Shown here in pieces: positions 16,097 through 24,772 of a stretch of DNA of 64,000 bases. The notes beneath the pieces were generated by a model that saw only the letters and a program-made list of their open reading frames with translations, did no database searches and was not told the origin of the DNA. The position numbers were made by a program, and so were the translations under genes. This stretch comes from Dethiosulfatibacter aminovorans DSM 17477 (GTDB lineage: Bacteria; Bacillota; Clostridia; Tissierellales; Dethiosulfatibacteraceae), in assembly GCF_900142005.1 (NCBI RefSeq), contig NZ_FQZL01000023.1:1-64000 (forward strand). The letters run 5' to 3'. Position 1 is the first letter of the stretch. Each line of letters opens with the position of its first letter.

Positions 16097-16663
16097 ATGG
16101 CTAGGAATCTATGGCAGGGAATAGATCTTGACGAGCTTGAATACAACTCCGAAAATGAAAAAGTTGCCTTTGACAACAAGGGAAAGAAGATCTATTTTGA
16201 AAATTCGGATGGAGCCTGGAAGAAGTGGATTTACGATAGAAACGGCAATGAAATATATTTTGAATATTCAAATGGAGAAAGCTACTGGGCAAAGAATGAG
16301 TATGACATAAGAGGCAACAAGATACATCACGAGGATTCCCACGGATATTGGGAAAAGCATGATTATGACCCGAAAAACAATCTCGTATTCTATGAGGATT
16401 CAAACGGATACTGGGAGAAGAGGAAATACTTTGACAACTGCATTATTTCCTATGAAGACTCCGACGGATACTGGTCAAAGTCAAGATATGACCTCAAGGG
16501 CAATCGCACATTCCATGAGGATTCCGATGGATACTGGGAAAAGTCGAAATACGACGAAAGGGGCAACTGCATCTTTGTGGAAGACTCAAAGGGCAGGAAA
16601 GAGGAATACAGGTATGATGAAAACAACCTGATGATTGAAACTGTAAACTTGTGCAGCAAATAG
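16097..16663 (+). CDS. Small cytoplasmic YD-repeat (RHS-like) protein
   Basis: The protein has 188 residues built almost entirely of seven to eight tandem units of about 19 residues with the pattern EDSDGYWEKSKYDxxGNxxxx. This is the Tyr-Asp repeat of RHS/YD proteins. There is no signal peptide, transmembrane segment or toxin domain, which is unusual because YD repeats normally sit in very large secreted or wall-bound shells. The first and last units are diverged; the four middle ones are nearly identical, suggesting recent unit duplication. ATG 16097 follows AAAGGAG. Function unknown. Confidence 0.75.
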   Translation: MARNLWQGIDLDELEYNSENEKVAFDNKGKKIYFENSDGAWKKWIYDRNGNEIYFEYSNGESYWAKNEYDIRGNKIHHEDSHGYWEKHDYDPKNNLVFYEDSNGYWEKRKYFDNCIISYEDSDGYWSKSRYDLKGNRTFHEDSDGYWEKSKYDERGNCIFVEDSKGRKEEYRYDENNLMIETVNLCSK

Positions 16664-16668
16664 ACCAA

Positions 16669-16695
16669 CGGGCAGTCAGATGAGACTGTCCGTTA
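16669..16695 (+). terminator. Intrinsic terminator
   Basis: CGGGCAGTC and GACTGTCCG pair around AGATGA. It is closely related to the terminator at 15409. Confidence 0.7.
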
Positions 16696-16780
16696 TCGAT
16701 TTAACCGATGAAAGAGCAGGTGAAACAAAAAATATTTCATTTCAGTGATTTAATTCAAGAAATATATGAGAGGTGCATAC

Positions 16781-17434
16781 ATGCATATTGATTTCAAAAA
16801 GGAAAAAGATCAGATTCTGAGAAACCTGGAAGATATCGAAGAAAGCTTGAATGGTTTGGATCCCTTTTCAATAGACAGTTTTGACAGAGAGGATACGCTG
16901 ATCGTCTTTATTGATGTAATAAATGGCTTTATCAGCGAAGGGGTATACAGCAATCCATTGGCCGGTGGAATCATGGACTGCGTCAAGGAGCTGGCTGACA
17001 ACAAAAAGTGTATTCCATCCATTGCATTTGCGGATTACCATTCTAGCGATTCCCTTGAATTCGAGGCACATCCTGAGCATGCTCTGGCCGGAACATCTGA
17101 ATCGGAGCTTCATGAGTCCATTGCAGGTAAGGTGAGAGATGTTTTTCACAAGGATTCAATCAACGGCTTTTTCGCTGCGGGATTCAAGGAGTTTTTCGAC
17201 AAGAACATAGCAGTCAAGAATATAATTGTTGCAGGACTTGTGACGGATATTTGCGTCTTGAATTTCTGCTTGACCCTCAAAAGCTACTGCAACCAGACTG
17301 GAAGGAAGCTTGACATTCATGTTCCAATGGCTGGTGTCGAAAGCTTTGACCTGAAGGATGTCCATAGTGCAACCCTTATGAACCTGGTTTCCGCTTCAAT
17401 GATGCTGACCAACAGCATCAAATTGTATAATTAA
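16781..17434 (+). CDS. Isochorismatase-like cysteine hydrolase
   Basis: The protein has 217 residues with the cysteine-hydrolase fold of nicotinamidase/isochorismatase. The nucleophile region is VAGLVTDICVLNFCL, and an early Asp lies in VFIDVINGFISEG. The family hydrolyses amides or enol ethers such as nicotinamide. DYHSSDSLEFEAHPEHAL resembles the metal-binding Asp-x-His segment of nicotinamidases, so NAD salvage is possible but unproven. It is cytosolic. Start ATG 16781 is taken because GAGAGGTG lies six bases upstream. Confidence 0.75.
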   Translation: MHIDFKKEKDQILRNLEDIEESLNGLDPFSIDSFDREDTLIVFIDVINGFISEGVYSNPLAGGIMDCVKELADNKKCIPSIAFADYHSSDSLEFEAHPEHALAGTSESELHESIAGKVRDVFHKDSINGFFAAGFKEFFDKNIAVKNIIVAGLVTDICVLNFCLTLKSYCNQTGRKLDIHVPMAGVESFDLKDVHSATLMNLVSASMMLTNSIKLYN

Positions 17435-17448
17435 ACAGTGGTGGTTGT

Positions 17449-18018
17449 ATGAAAATCAAAGAACTTAAAAAACTTTATAAATATGATGACAGGAAGAATG
17501 CATTTGTAGTGGATGTGCAATTGGAAGATTACCGGGATGCTTACAGTGAATGGGATTTTTCACCCTTTACAAACCGTGACCTTGATGAGGACTTGACGGA
17601 TTATTTGCTGGAGTGTTCATATGAGATTCCAATCAAATATGACATGATCATTGACTTTCATATTTTGAACCAATCCAAAAACAAAGTCCGTGAAGAAAAA
17701 AGCGTTATCGGCATGCACAATTATTTCGGATATCAGCTAAGAAAACTTAAAAAACGTAAAATCAGGGTTGTCAGGGACATGGTTACCTTTTTGATTATCG
17801 GCAGCATACTGTTGTTGGCCGGCTTTTATCTCGACGAGTTTTTTAAGGAGACCCTGCTGTTGTCGGTCTTATCCGAAGGCTTTTTTATCGGCGGATGGGT
17901 TATGATCTGGGAAATGTTTTCTGCATGGCTGTTCGATTTAAAGGAAGTAAGGAGCAGGTTCAAACATTTTGAAAGATTGAACGATTCAACTATTGTCTAT
18001 TCCTATGGAAAGGATTAA
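17449..18018 (+). CDS. Membrane protein of unknown function
   Basis: The protein has 189 residues: a charged N-terminal domain (about 1-105), then two transmembrane helices (FLIIGSILLLAGFYL and EGFFIGGWVMIWEMFSAWLF), then a short basic tail. It starts 14 bases after the hydrolase stop and is probably co-transcribed with it. It has no signal peptide. I do not recognise the family. Confidence 0.65.
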   Translation: MKIKELKKLYKYDDRKNAFVVDVQLEDYRDAYSEWDFSPFTNRDLDEDLTDYLLECSYEIPIKYDMIIDFHILNQSKNKVREEKSVIGMHNYFGYQLRKLKKRKIRVVRDMVTFLIIGSILLLAGFYLDEFFKETLLLSVLSEGFFIGGWVMIWEMFSAWLFDLKEVRSRFKHFERLNDSTIVYSYGKD

Positions 18019-18140
18019 AGGGCTTGGAAGAGGTAAACCGAAATTCAGGAAATGACGACGGATATGTCGGGTCACATTTTATTACTGCATTGGATTTGAC
18101 TTGGAGAGACAGTTGAATGTGATATAAATTTCAGGGTTGG

Positions 18141-18187
18141 AAAAACTCGTTTCAATAAAATTACCCTTATTGAAATGAGTTTTTTTA
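18141..18187 (+). terminator. Intrinsic terminator
   Basis: AAAACTCGTTTCAATAA pairs with TTATTGAAATGAGTTTT, followed by T. Confidence 0.8.
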
Positions 18188-18221
18188 TGTGTTTTTTGCT
18201 TTCAGTCCACAGCCACATCCC

Positions 18222-18250
18222 TTGACTGCCGTCAATTAAAGTTATATAAT
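18222..18250 (+). promoter_or_regulatory. Promoter of the efflux locus
   Basis: TTGACT (18222-18227) and TATAAT (18245-18250) are 17 bases apart, just upstream of the adaptor gene. Confidence 0.8.
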
Positions 18251-18255
18251 TAAAG

Positions 18256-18270
18256 TGACCATACTGGTCA
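18256..18270 (+). promoter_or_regulatory. Candidate TetR operator
   Basis: The perfect palindrome TGACC-ATACT-GGTCA lies six bases after the -10 box, over the expected transcription start. A TetR gene lies one gene downstream in the same operon. Its position and symmetry fit an autoregulatory operator. Confidence 0.6.
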
Positions 18271-18283
18271 ATTGGAGGTAATT

Positions 18284-19486
18284 ATGAAAAAGAAACTGAT
18301 TATCACATTGGTCATATTTTCAGCTGTAGCGGCAGGAATATTTTATTTATTGACGGCAAGGAATATCGGAGAAAAATACGTGACGGTTGAAATTGAAAAG
18401 GGTGAAATAGTTAAATACGTTGAAGAAACCGGTACCGTAAGCTCCGGAAATATCAGGAGCTATTATGGAAACAGCTTAAGAAAGGTTGAAACAATCGAAG
18501 TGGAACTGGGAGATCATGTAGAGGAAGGACAGCTTCTTATCAAGTTTGAAGACAACAGCGATACGGAAATACAGAAGGTGGAAAAACAGATAGAAGCACT
18601 GGAGGCTACCTACAAGGAAGCTCTGTCGGGAACAGACTTTGAAAGCATCAATAATGCAAAACTGGAAATCTCCAGAATAAGAAGCAGCATAGCCTTGGCA
18701 AAGGAAAACAAGGACAGGATGGAAGAGCTTTACTCCAAAGGTGTAGTAGCAGAAATAGAGCTTGAAAATGCAGTGAATGACCTGGAACAGCTGCAAAACA
18801 GTCTCGCTGTTGCGCAAAACAGCTATAACCTGCTTGCCAAGGGTCTTTCGGAAAACATGAGGACAAAATACGAAGCGGAAATAGATGTATTGCTGCTTTC
18901 CCTGGAAATCCTTGAAAAAGAAAGGGAAGATTCCATGGTGTATGCCGATTTTGACGGAATTGTAACGGAAATGGATACATTTGAAGGGGACATTCCCTAT
19001 GCAGGCCTTAAGATTCTTGAAATTCAGGATCCGTCTGTAAAAAATGTATTGGTGGATTTCATGGCTGAAGATGCATTGTTGGTCAAGGCCGGTATGGAGG
19101 CAACGGTGGCTGACGAGGATTTGAACCTTGAGATCGGCAATCTCAAGGTTGAAAAGGTTCATCCCAAGGCCTTCATCGTCTTTTCCGAGCTGGGAGTCGA
19201 GGAGAATCGGCAGAGGGTTGAGATAAATCTTCCGGAGTCCAGCCAGCTGCCCTTTGGGCTCAAGGTGGGAACGAAGATAATTATAGAAGAATCAAAAGAG
19301 TCCTTGCTCATACCTCAGGATGCAGTGTATGAAGAAAACATGAAAGATTATGTGGATGTACTTGTAGATGGTGGGCCTGTCCAAAGAGAGGTTGTAACGG
19401 GAATGACGGATAACGGACGCGTTGAGATAAAGGAAGGACTGGAAGAGGGGGAAAAGGTGATTCTCAAGTATGGGGAGAGCCAATAG
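18284..19486 (+). CDS. HlyD/RND-type membrane fusion (adaptor) protein
   Basis: The protein has 400 residues: one N-terminal membrane anchor (about 5-24), a first biotinyl-lipoyl half (VETIEVELGDHVEEGQLL), a long coiled-coil hairpin (about 90-200), the second lipoyl half and a beta-barrel (LLIPQDAVYEE). Such adaptors link an inner-membrane transporter to the outside and in Gram-positive cells act with ABC exporters. It is first in an operon with TetR and, 0.2 kb on, an ABC ATPase and two permeases, so the substrate is probably a drug, lipid or peptide. ATG 18284 follows GGAGG. Confidence 0.85.
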   Translation: MKKKLIITLVIFSAVAAGIFYLLTARNIGEKYVTVEIEKGEIVKYVEETGTVSSGNIRSYYGNSLRKVETIEVELGDHVEEGQLLIKFEDNSDTEIQKVEKQIEALEATYKEALSGTDFESINNAKLEISRIRSSIALAKENKDRMEELYSKGVVAEIELENAVNDLEQLQNSLAVAQNSYNLLAKGLSENMRTKYEAEIDVLLLSLEILEKEREDSMVYADFDGIVTEMDTFEGDIPYAGLKILEIQDPSVKNVLVDFMAEDALLVKAGMEATVADEDLNLEIGNLKVEKVHPKAFIVFSELGVEENRQRVEINLPESSQLPFGLKVGTKIIIEESKESLLIPQDAVYEENMKDYVDVLVDGGPVQREVVTGMTDNGRVEIKEGLEEGEKVILKYGESQ

Positions 19487-19506
19487 GAACCGGTGAGGTG
19501 TTTATC

Positions 19507-20118
19507 TTGGAAGACAGACTGTCAAACTTGGATGAAAATAAGAGACTAAAAATAATCAACAGTGCCATGGAGGAATTCAGCAGGAATACGTACAAGAAAG
19601 CCTCCACCAACAGGATTGTGGAAAAGGCGGGAATATCGAAAGGTTCCCTTTTCAACTATTTTCAGAGCAAGGAGAAGCTTTATGAATATCTGGAGATTTT
19701 CTCCATAAGGGCCATAGCCGATGCAATAGTTGAAAGAGTTGACTGGGAGGAACCCGACATACTGAGGCGCATCAAGGATATAGTAATGATAAAGCTGGAG
19801 GTTTGCCGCAAGTACCCTTATCTGATGGGTTTTTCAAAAAGGATTTACGAAAACAAGTCCATGGATGATTTGAAGGCGACCTATGAAAAATACGTTCCAC
19901 ATATATATGAGAAGGTATACCATGAAAACATCGACTTTTCGCTTTTCAGGGAAGACATGGGAATAAATGAAATCATGAATATCCTCATATGGACATTTGA
20001 GAAAATGGGGGAAAACTATCTCAAGAGGATGGAATCCGGTGAAAGCATAGAAACCCATGAGATAGCGGATGAAGTAGACAGATATATAAAAGTTCTGAGA
20101 AAAGGATTCTACAGATGA
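19507..20118 (+). CDS. TetR family transcriptional regulator
   Basis: The protein has 203 residues. The N-terminal helix-turn-helix contains STNRIVEKAGISKGSLFNYF, the typical TetR recognition region, and a helical ligand-binding domain follows. It lies between the adaptor and the ABC genes, so it probably represses this efflux operon, through the palindrome at 18256-18270. The likely start is TTG 19507, seven bases after GTGAGG; an in-frame GTG at 19498 overlaps that site. The start at 19507 lies 20 bases after the adaptor stop. Confidence 0.85.
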   Translation: MEDRLSNLDENKRLKIINSAMEEFSRNTYKKASTNRIVEKAGISKGSLFNYFQSKEKLYEYLEIFSIRAIADAIVERVDWEEPDILRRIKDIVMIKLEVCRKYPYLMGFSKRIYENKSMDDLKATYEKYVPHIYEKVYHENIDFSLFREDMGINEIMNILIWTFEKMGENYLKRMESGESIETHEIADEVDRYIKVLRKGFYR

Positions 20119-20172
20119 TGTATTTCAAATAACACATGAATTAACTCAACTAAAGTTATGATATAAATACGG
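20119..20172 (+). repeat. Right half of the leader element, upstream duplicate
   Basis: These 54 bases are identical to 20263-20316, the right half of the full hairpin element before the ABC gene. The copy begins on the base after the TetR stop codon. Confidence 0.9.
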
Positions 20173-20201
20173 CATTGTAATGAAGAAGAATAATAATGAA
20201 G

Positions 20202-20311
20202 TTTTATCTCATAACAAGTTTCGTGCTAATTCATATAACATTTGAAATACAATTGAACCGTTTGTATTTCAAATAACACATGAATTAACTCAACTAAAGT
20301 TATGATATAAA
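20202..20311 (+). ncRNA. Structured leader element, copy A (before the ABC ATPase)
   Basis: The outer stem TCATAAC/GTTATGA continues into AAGTT/AACT. A conserved internal loop follows (TCGTGCT facing AACTC), then AATTCAT/ATGAATT. A perfect 13-bp upper stem (20240-20252 / 20262-20274) carries the 9-base loop TTGAACCGT (20253-20261). The same architecture, with compensating base changes, occurs before ilvA, the ACT gene and ilvB. GGGGAGG follows directly. Confidence 0.7.
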
Positions 20312-20327
20312 TACGGGGAGGAAGATG

Positions 20328-21182
20328 ATGATAAAAGTCAAGAATCTTTACCATTCATACAGCAATGACGATAACTATGCCGTGGATGATGTGAGCTTTG
20401 AAATCGGGAAAGGGGAGGTTTTCGGGTTCCTCGGACCGTCGGGAGCGGGAAAGTCCACTACGCAGAACATACTGACTGGACTCTTGCCCCTCCAGAAGGG
20501 GGAGGTGGAGGTTGCAGGGTATGATGTCAAGCATATCAAGAACAAGATGTTCAACAAGATAGGAATGTCGTTCGAGCAGTCAAATGTCTACAACAAGATG
20601 TCCGGCCTTGAGAACCTTGAATTTTACAGAAAGCTTTTCGATGTGGAAACAAGAAATCCCATGGATCTCATAAAGCTGGTGGGACTTGACGGCAAGGAGA
20701 ACATAAAGGCCGGGAAGTATTCAAAAGGGATGAAGCACAGGCTCACATTCGCCAGGTCCATGATCAATTATCCGGAGATGTGGTTTCTGGATGAACCCAC
20801 AACGGGCCTTGACCCGGCGATAGCAGCCACTATTAAAGACATAATAAGGCAGGAAAACGAAAGGGGAGTTACCATTTTCCTGACCACCCACAATATGTAT
20901 ATTGCAGATGAATTGTGCAACAGGGTTGCATTCATTGTTGACGGCAAGATAAGGCTCATAGATTCACCTAAGGAACTGAAGGTGAAATACGGAGAAAAGC
21001 TGGTGGAAGTTGAATATTTCAAAAACGGAGAACTTGCCAAAGACAGTTTTTCCACAGTGGTTCATGAAGAAAAGCAGAAATTGATTGAAGTAATAAGGGA
21101 ACATGAAATACGGACCATGCATACCAAGGAAGCCACTCTTGAAGAGATATTCATCAAGGTGACAGGAAGGGGACTGGTGTAA
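20328..21182 (+). CDS. ABC transporter ATP-binding protein
   Basis: The protein has 284 residues. Walker A is GPSGAGKST, the signature is the variant YSKGMKHR instead of LSGGQ, Walker B is MWFLDEPTTGLDP, and the H-loop is TTHNM. The C-terminal 70 residues form the extra domain common in ABC-2 (drug/lipid/antibiotic) exporters. It powers the two downstream permeases. The second of two ATGs (20328) is better spaced from GGGGAGG (20314-20320). The stop overlaps the next gene's start region. Confidence 0.9.
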   Translation: MIKVKNLYHSYSNDDNYAVDDVSFEIGKGEVFGFLGPSGAGKSTTQNILTGLLPLQKGEVEVAGYDVKHIKNKMFNKIGMSFEQSNVYNKMSGLENLEFYRKLFDVETRNPMDLIKLVGLDGKENIKAGKYSKGMKHRLTFARSMINYPEMWFLDEPTTGLDPAIAATIKDIIRQENERGVTIFLTTHNMYIADELCNRVAFIVDGKIRLIDSPKELKVKYGEKLVEVEYFKNGELAKDSFSTVVHEEKQKLIEVIREHEIRTMHTKEATLEEIFIKVTGRGLV

Positions 21183-22298
21183 ATGAAACTATGGTACAGT
21201 TTTACAAAGGAGCTCATCCTTTCTTCAAAAAGCTGGTACTTCTACATTGAACTGGGCATGTCCATCGTGCTTCTGCTTATTCTTGCTTTCCTGGTTCCCG
21301 AGGATTTTGACAGCAAGGGGAAAGATTACATTTATCTGGATTTGCCCCAGGTAGTCATGGATAAATACAGGGACAACCTTCTGGAGGATGATCTTGATGA
21401 GACTGCTGAACTTGTGGAAGTGAAATCCGACAAGACCGTCTATGCAGCTGAACTTTATGAAACCGAGGAATCCAAGATCTATCTCCTTGAAAGCATGGAG
21501 GCCCTTATCGCCTTTTCGAATTCCGAAAGGGTGCCGGTGGTCCATGTCCGGGTGAATGAAGACAACCAGGTCATACATACATACTATCTCCAGGGATATG
21601 AAACACAGAAGCTGAGGAATCTGCTCCTTGTATTCCACAACAAAAAAGCCGCCTATGATGTAATCGAGGATTACTCGGACAATATAACGGTCAAATCCAT
21701 TTATCAGGATATAGAACCATTAAGCGACAGGGAAAACATTATACCTGTATTCCTGACATACAACGGGAGTCTAATGAGCCTGTTCATTATGGCCGCCTAT
21801 ATTTTCCTCGACAAGAATGAAGGAATTATTCAGGCCTATGCAGTAACGGCCTCATCCGTATGGCAGTATCTTTTGAGCAAGATCGGAGTCATAGTTCTCA
21901 CATCTTTGGTAACGACGGCGATAATAACGGTTCCCATAATGGGACTGCAGCCCAACTACGGTGCCATGGTTTTGTTCATAATCACTTCGGGATTCTTTGC
22001 AGCTTCGCTGGGGCTTCTAATAACGAGTTATTACAAGGACATAGTGCAGTCGTTCGGCGTGCTTTACATTGTTATAATACTCTTTATAATGCCCAATATA
22101 TCCTATTTCACTCCAAGCTGGGATCCGTACTGGGTGAAAATAATCCCAAGCTATGTCATGCTCCAAAGCTTCAAGGAGATAATATCGGTAAACGGAAACA
22201 TAACCTATGTCCTTGTTGCCTCGCTGGGGTTTGCGGTATTGGGGATGGACATCTTCATGCTGGCCAATCACAGGTTCAAGAAAACCCTGACCTTATAA
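21183..22298 (+). CDS. ABC-2 type permease (first subunit)
   Basis: The protein has 371 residues. One N-terminal transmembrane helix (about 17-38), a long extracellular domain (about 45-195), then five to six helices make the typical ABC-2/NatB-like layout. It begins right after the ATPase stop. With the next gene it should form a heterodimeric exporter channel. Confidence 0.85.
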   Translation: MKLWYSFTKELILSSKSWYFYIELGMSIVLLLILAFLVPEDFDSKGKDYIYLDLPQVVMDKYRDNLLEDDLDETAELVEVKSDKTVYAAELYETEESKIYLLESMEALIAFSNSERVPVVHVRVNEDNQVIHTYYLQGYETQKLRNLLLVFHNKKAAYDVIEDYSDNITVKSIYQDIEPLSDRENIIPVFLTYNGSLMSLFIMAAYIFLDKNEGIIQAYAVTASSVWQYLLSKIGVIVLTSLVTTAIITVPIMGLQPNYGAMVLFIITSGFFAASLGLLITSYYKDIVQSFGVLYIVIILFIMPNISYFTPSWDPYWVKIIPSYVMLQSFKEIISVNGNITYVLVASLGFAVLGMDIFMLANHRFKKTLTL

Positions 22299-22311
22299 GG
22301 AGTGGTGCGAT

Positions 22312-23316
22312 ATGATTTGGAAGATATTGTTGATATTCAAGAGGGACATGAAAGTGAGTGTCAGAAATTTTCTGACACTTTACATACTCGTTGTACCTGT
22401 AATATTCGCCGTCGTAATCAATGTTTTCTCACCGGGTATAAACGATACAACGGTGGAGATAGTTCTGCTGGAAGGGGAAAATCCTGAACAGGTGGAATTC
22501 TTCAAGCAGTTTGCAAACATTGAGCTGCTGGATACCTTGGATGACGTCGAGGAAAGGGTGAAGAAGAGGGATAATATTGTAGCTGTCCTTCCAGAAAAGG
22601 GTGAAGAGTATTTCATACTTACCCAGGGAAACGAACCCGACTATGTGGTTGACTACGTAAAGAATCTCACCGCTTTTGATCACTACGACATAGATACGGA
22701 AGACTCCCTGGCTGAAATAATTGATTACGGGAGGGACATTCCGCCCCTCAAGAAGCTTATGGTCAATATTGCCGTAATGTTCACCTCCATACTGGGAGGG
22801 ATGATCATTGCACTGAATATCGTTGAGGAAAAAACCGAGAACACCATCAGCGCCATACATGTGTCTCCTGTTTCCAGACTGGGATTCATTGCAGGCAAAA
22901 GCATCATAGGAGTATTCGTTCCTGTGGTGGGCGCTTTCCTGATGCTTGTGATTACGGGATTCAGGGACATTAACTACCTCCATGCATTTTTGATGATAAC
23001 CACTTCCTGCATAATAAGCATCCTCATCGGTTTTATTGAAGGAATCAACAACGACGACGTCATGACTGCGGCGGGAAACATGAAGATGCTGTTTCTGCCC
23101 CTATTCGGAAGTGTTGCAGCCATAGAGCTTCTGGCGGATAAATGGCAGCCTTTTTTTTACTGGATACCGTTTTACTGGAGCTACAAGGGGAACAATCTGG
23201 TTTTGTCAGGCAGCGGGTCATTTGTGGATATAATAAGGTATTCCGGAATAGTGCTGGGTATCAGTGCGGTGGTATTTGTTGTTTTAGCTCCAAAAATAAG
23301 AAAAGGATTGGAATAA
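22312..23316 (+). CDS. ABC-2 type permease (second subunit)
   Basis: The protein has 334 residues with the same layout as its neighbour: helix 1 (FLTLYILVVPVIFAVVI), an outer domain (about 45-155), and five or more helices beginning with IAVMFTSILGGMIIAL. A conserved ENTISAIHVSPVSRLGFIAG coupling segment follows, as in ABC-2 permeases. AAGGAG precedes the ATG. Confidence 0.85.
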   Translation: MIWKILLIFKRDMKVSVRNFLTLYILVVPVIFAVVINVFSPGINDTTVEIVLLEGENPEQVEFFKQFANIELLDTLDDVEERVKKRDNIVAVLPEKGEEYFILTQGNEPDYVVDYVKNLTAFDHYDIDTEDSLAEIIDYGRDIPPLKKLMVNIAVMFTSILGGMIIALNIVEEKTENTISAIHVSPVSRLGFIAGKSIIGVFVPVVGAFLMLVITGFRDINYLHAFLMITTSCIISILIGFIEGINNDDVMTAAGNMKMLFLPLFGSVAAIELLADKWQPFFYWIPFYWSYKGNNLVLSGSGSFVDIIRYSGIVLGISAVVFVVLAPKIRKGLE

Positions 23317-23328
23317 GGAGGGATCAAG

Positions 23329-23526
23329 ATGACGATATGGGGAATTCTGGCAGTTGTGTATGCTTTGGCGGTTGTTCTGATTGCAGTCATGAAACCGGAA
23401 AAAATCTGGAACATGAAGAAGATTGAGCTGTTCAAGAAGTTTCTGGGAGACAAGGGGACTGAAATATTCTTTTACATATGGGCACTGGGTTTTCTGGTTC
23501 TTGGCATATGGCTGTTGACAAAGTGA
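23329..23526 (+). CDS. Small two-helix membrane protein
   Basis: The protein has 65 residues: a transmembrane helix at the start (ILAVVYALAVVLIAVM), an amphipathic Lys-rich middle (KIWNMKKIELFKKF) and a second helix (FFYIWALGFLVLGIWLL). It starts 12 bases after the permease with AAGGAGG and so is part of the operon. It may be an accessory subunit. It somewhat resembles small DUF6199-type proteins, but I cannot assign it. Confidence 0.7.
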   Translation: MTIWGILAVVYALAVVLIAVMKPEKIWNMKKIELFKKFLGDKGTEIFFYIWALGFLVLGIWLLTK

Positions 23527-23579
23527 CAGCGGCGCGAGTTCACAAGCATATGGAAGGACATCATGGAGAATTGTGATGG

Positions 23580-23608
23580 AAGGGAAGTCTTAGTGGCTTC
23601 CCCTTCTT
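23580..23608 (+). terminator. Probable terminator of the efflux operon
   Basis: AGGGAAG and CTTCCCCT pair around TCTTAGTGG, with a T-rich tail. Confidence 0.5.
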
Positions 23609-23675
23609 CTATATAAAGCAGGTTGATGAAATGAAGAAGTATATTGATTCAAGTGTAAATCCTAGGAGAGGGAGT

Positions 23676-24758
23676 ATGAAGATGAAGGAGAGCAAACACA
23701 AACAAATTGCAGGCAGGGAGCGTTTTGTCAATCACATACCGGGTACGCTGATATACAAGGGAATCAAATCAGAACCCTTTGAAATAGAATGCATATCATT
23801 TGATGCAGAAGTGATTGAAACCAGGAATTTCAGAAATACTGAGAGCTTGGAGGAATATCTGGGTTCACTTAAGGACAGTAGCGAAACGATAAACTGGATA
23901 AACATTACTGGGATAAACCATGTGGAGGAGATTAAAAGAATCGGCGGTTTCTTTGGAATAGACATGCTTGTACTGGAGCAGATATTGAACATCAACAAGC
24001 ACAGCATGTTCAGAATATCGGAAGAATATATTTTGAACAGCCTGCAGATGATTTGCCTGAAGGGGGAATCAATGGTTTCTGAAAATATAAGCGTATATAT
24101 GAAGGGAAATGTCATACTTACATTCCAGGAGAAGAAAGGGGATGTTTTCGATTCAGTGAGGCACAGGCTTGAGAACGGTCTTGGAAGCATAAGGGAGAAT
24201 GGCGTGGAATACGCATATTTCTGTCTTCTGGATGCCCTTGTTGACAATTACATGAATGTTCTGGAAAGGACAAGGACGGACATTGACTGGATCGAGGAGG
24301 AGCTGGTCGAATCAGGAGCCATCGACGGCAAGTTTCTTCATGATTTGAGAAAGAAAATAATGATGCTCAGGCTCAGCTCGGGAGCTGTTGAAAAAATGGT
24401 GAACGAGCTGCTGCGGGACGAAAACTTCAACAGCGTCAAGTATGCAGCACATATGGAGTCACTGGCGTCCAATGCGAGGATGGCGCTTAACGAGTCGTCG
24501 CTGCAGAAGGAGACTGCAGACGGATTATTCGACAACTACATGGTCAACAATTCCAACGATATGAACAAGATAATGACTACACTGACAATATTTTCAGCTG
24601 TTTTCATACCCCTGTCGTTTCTTGCCGGAGTATTCGGCATGAACTTTGAATATATTCCGGGACTCGGCAACAATGTCGGATTCTATTATTTCATAGCTTC
24701 CTGCATCGCGATGTCTTTTGCCATGATATCAATTTTTAAGATATTGAAATGGTTTTGA
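23676..24758 (+). CDS. corA: CorA family magnesium/divalent cation transporter
   Basis: The protein has 360 residues. The long N-terminal cytoplasmic alpha/beta funnel is followed by two C-terminal transmembrane helices with the signature FGMNFEYIPG (the GMN filter). CorA pentamers take up Mg2+ (some Co2+, Ni2+) along the membrane potential. ATG 23676 or 23682 follows AGGAGAGGGAG. An ATG at 23631 is in frame but lacks a ribosome site. Confidence 0.88.
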   Translation: MKMKESKHKQIAGRERFVNHIPGTLIYKGIKSEPFEIECISFDAEVIETRNFRNTESLEEYLGSLKDSSETINWINITGINHVEEIKRIGGFFGIDMLVLEQILNINKHSMFRISEEYILNSLQMICLKGESMVSENISVYMKGNVILTFQEKKGDVFDSVRHRLENGLGSIRENGVEYAYFCLLDALVDNYMNVLERTRTDIDWIEEELVESGAIDGKFLHDLRKKIMMLRLSSGAVEKMVNELLRDENFNSVKYAAHMESLASNARMALNESSLQKETADGLFDNYMVNNSNDMNKIMTTLTIFSAVFIPLSFLAGVFGMNFEYIPGLGNNVGFYYFIASCIAMSFAMISIFKILKWF

Positions 24759-24772
24759 TGGGAGGTTGTGCC

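Noticed and set aside
20119..20316. 54-bp direct repeats as insertion-sequence target duplications or phage att sites
   Set aside because: They are too long for a target duplication, there is no transposase or integrase between them, and the right copy is part of the structured leader family.
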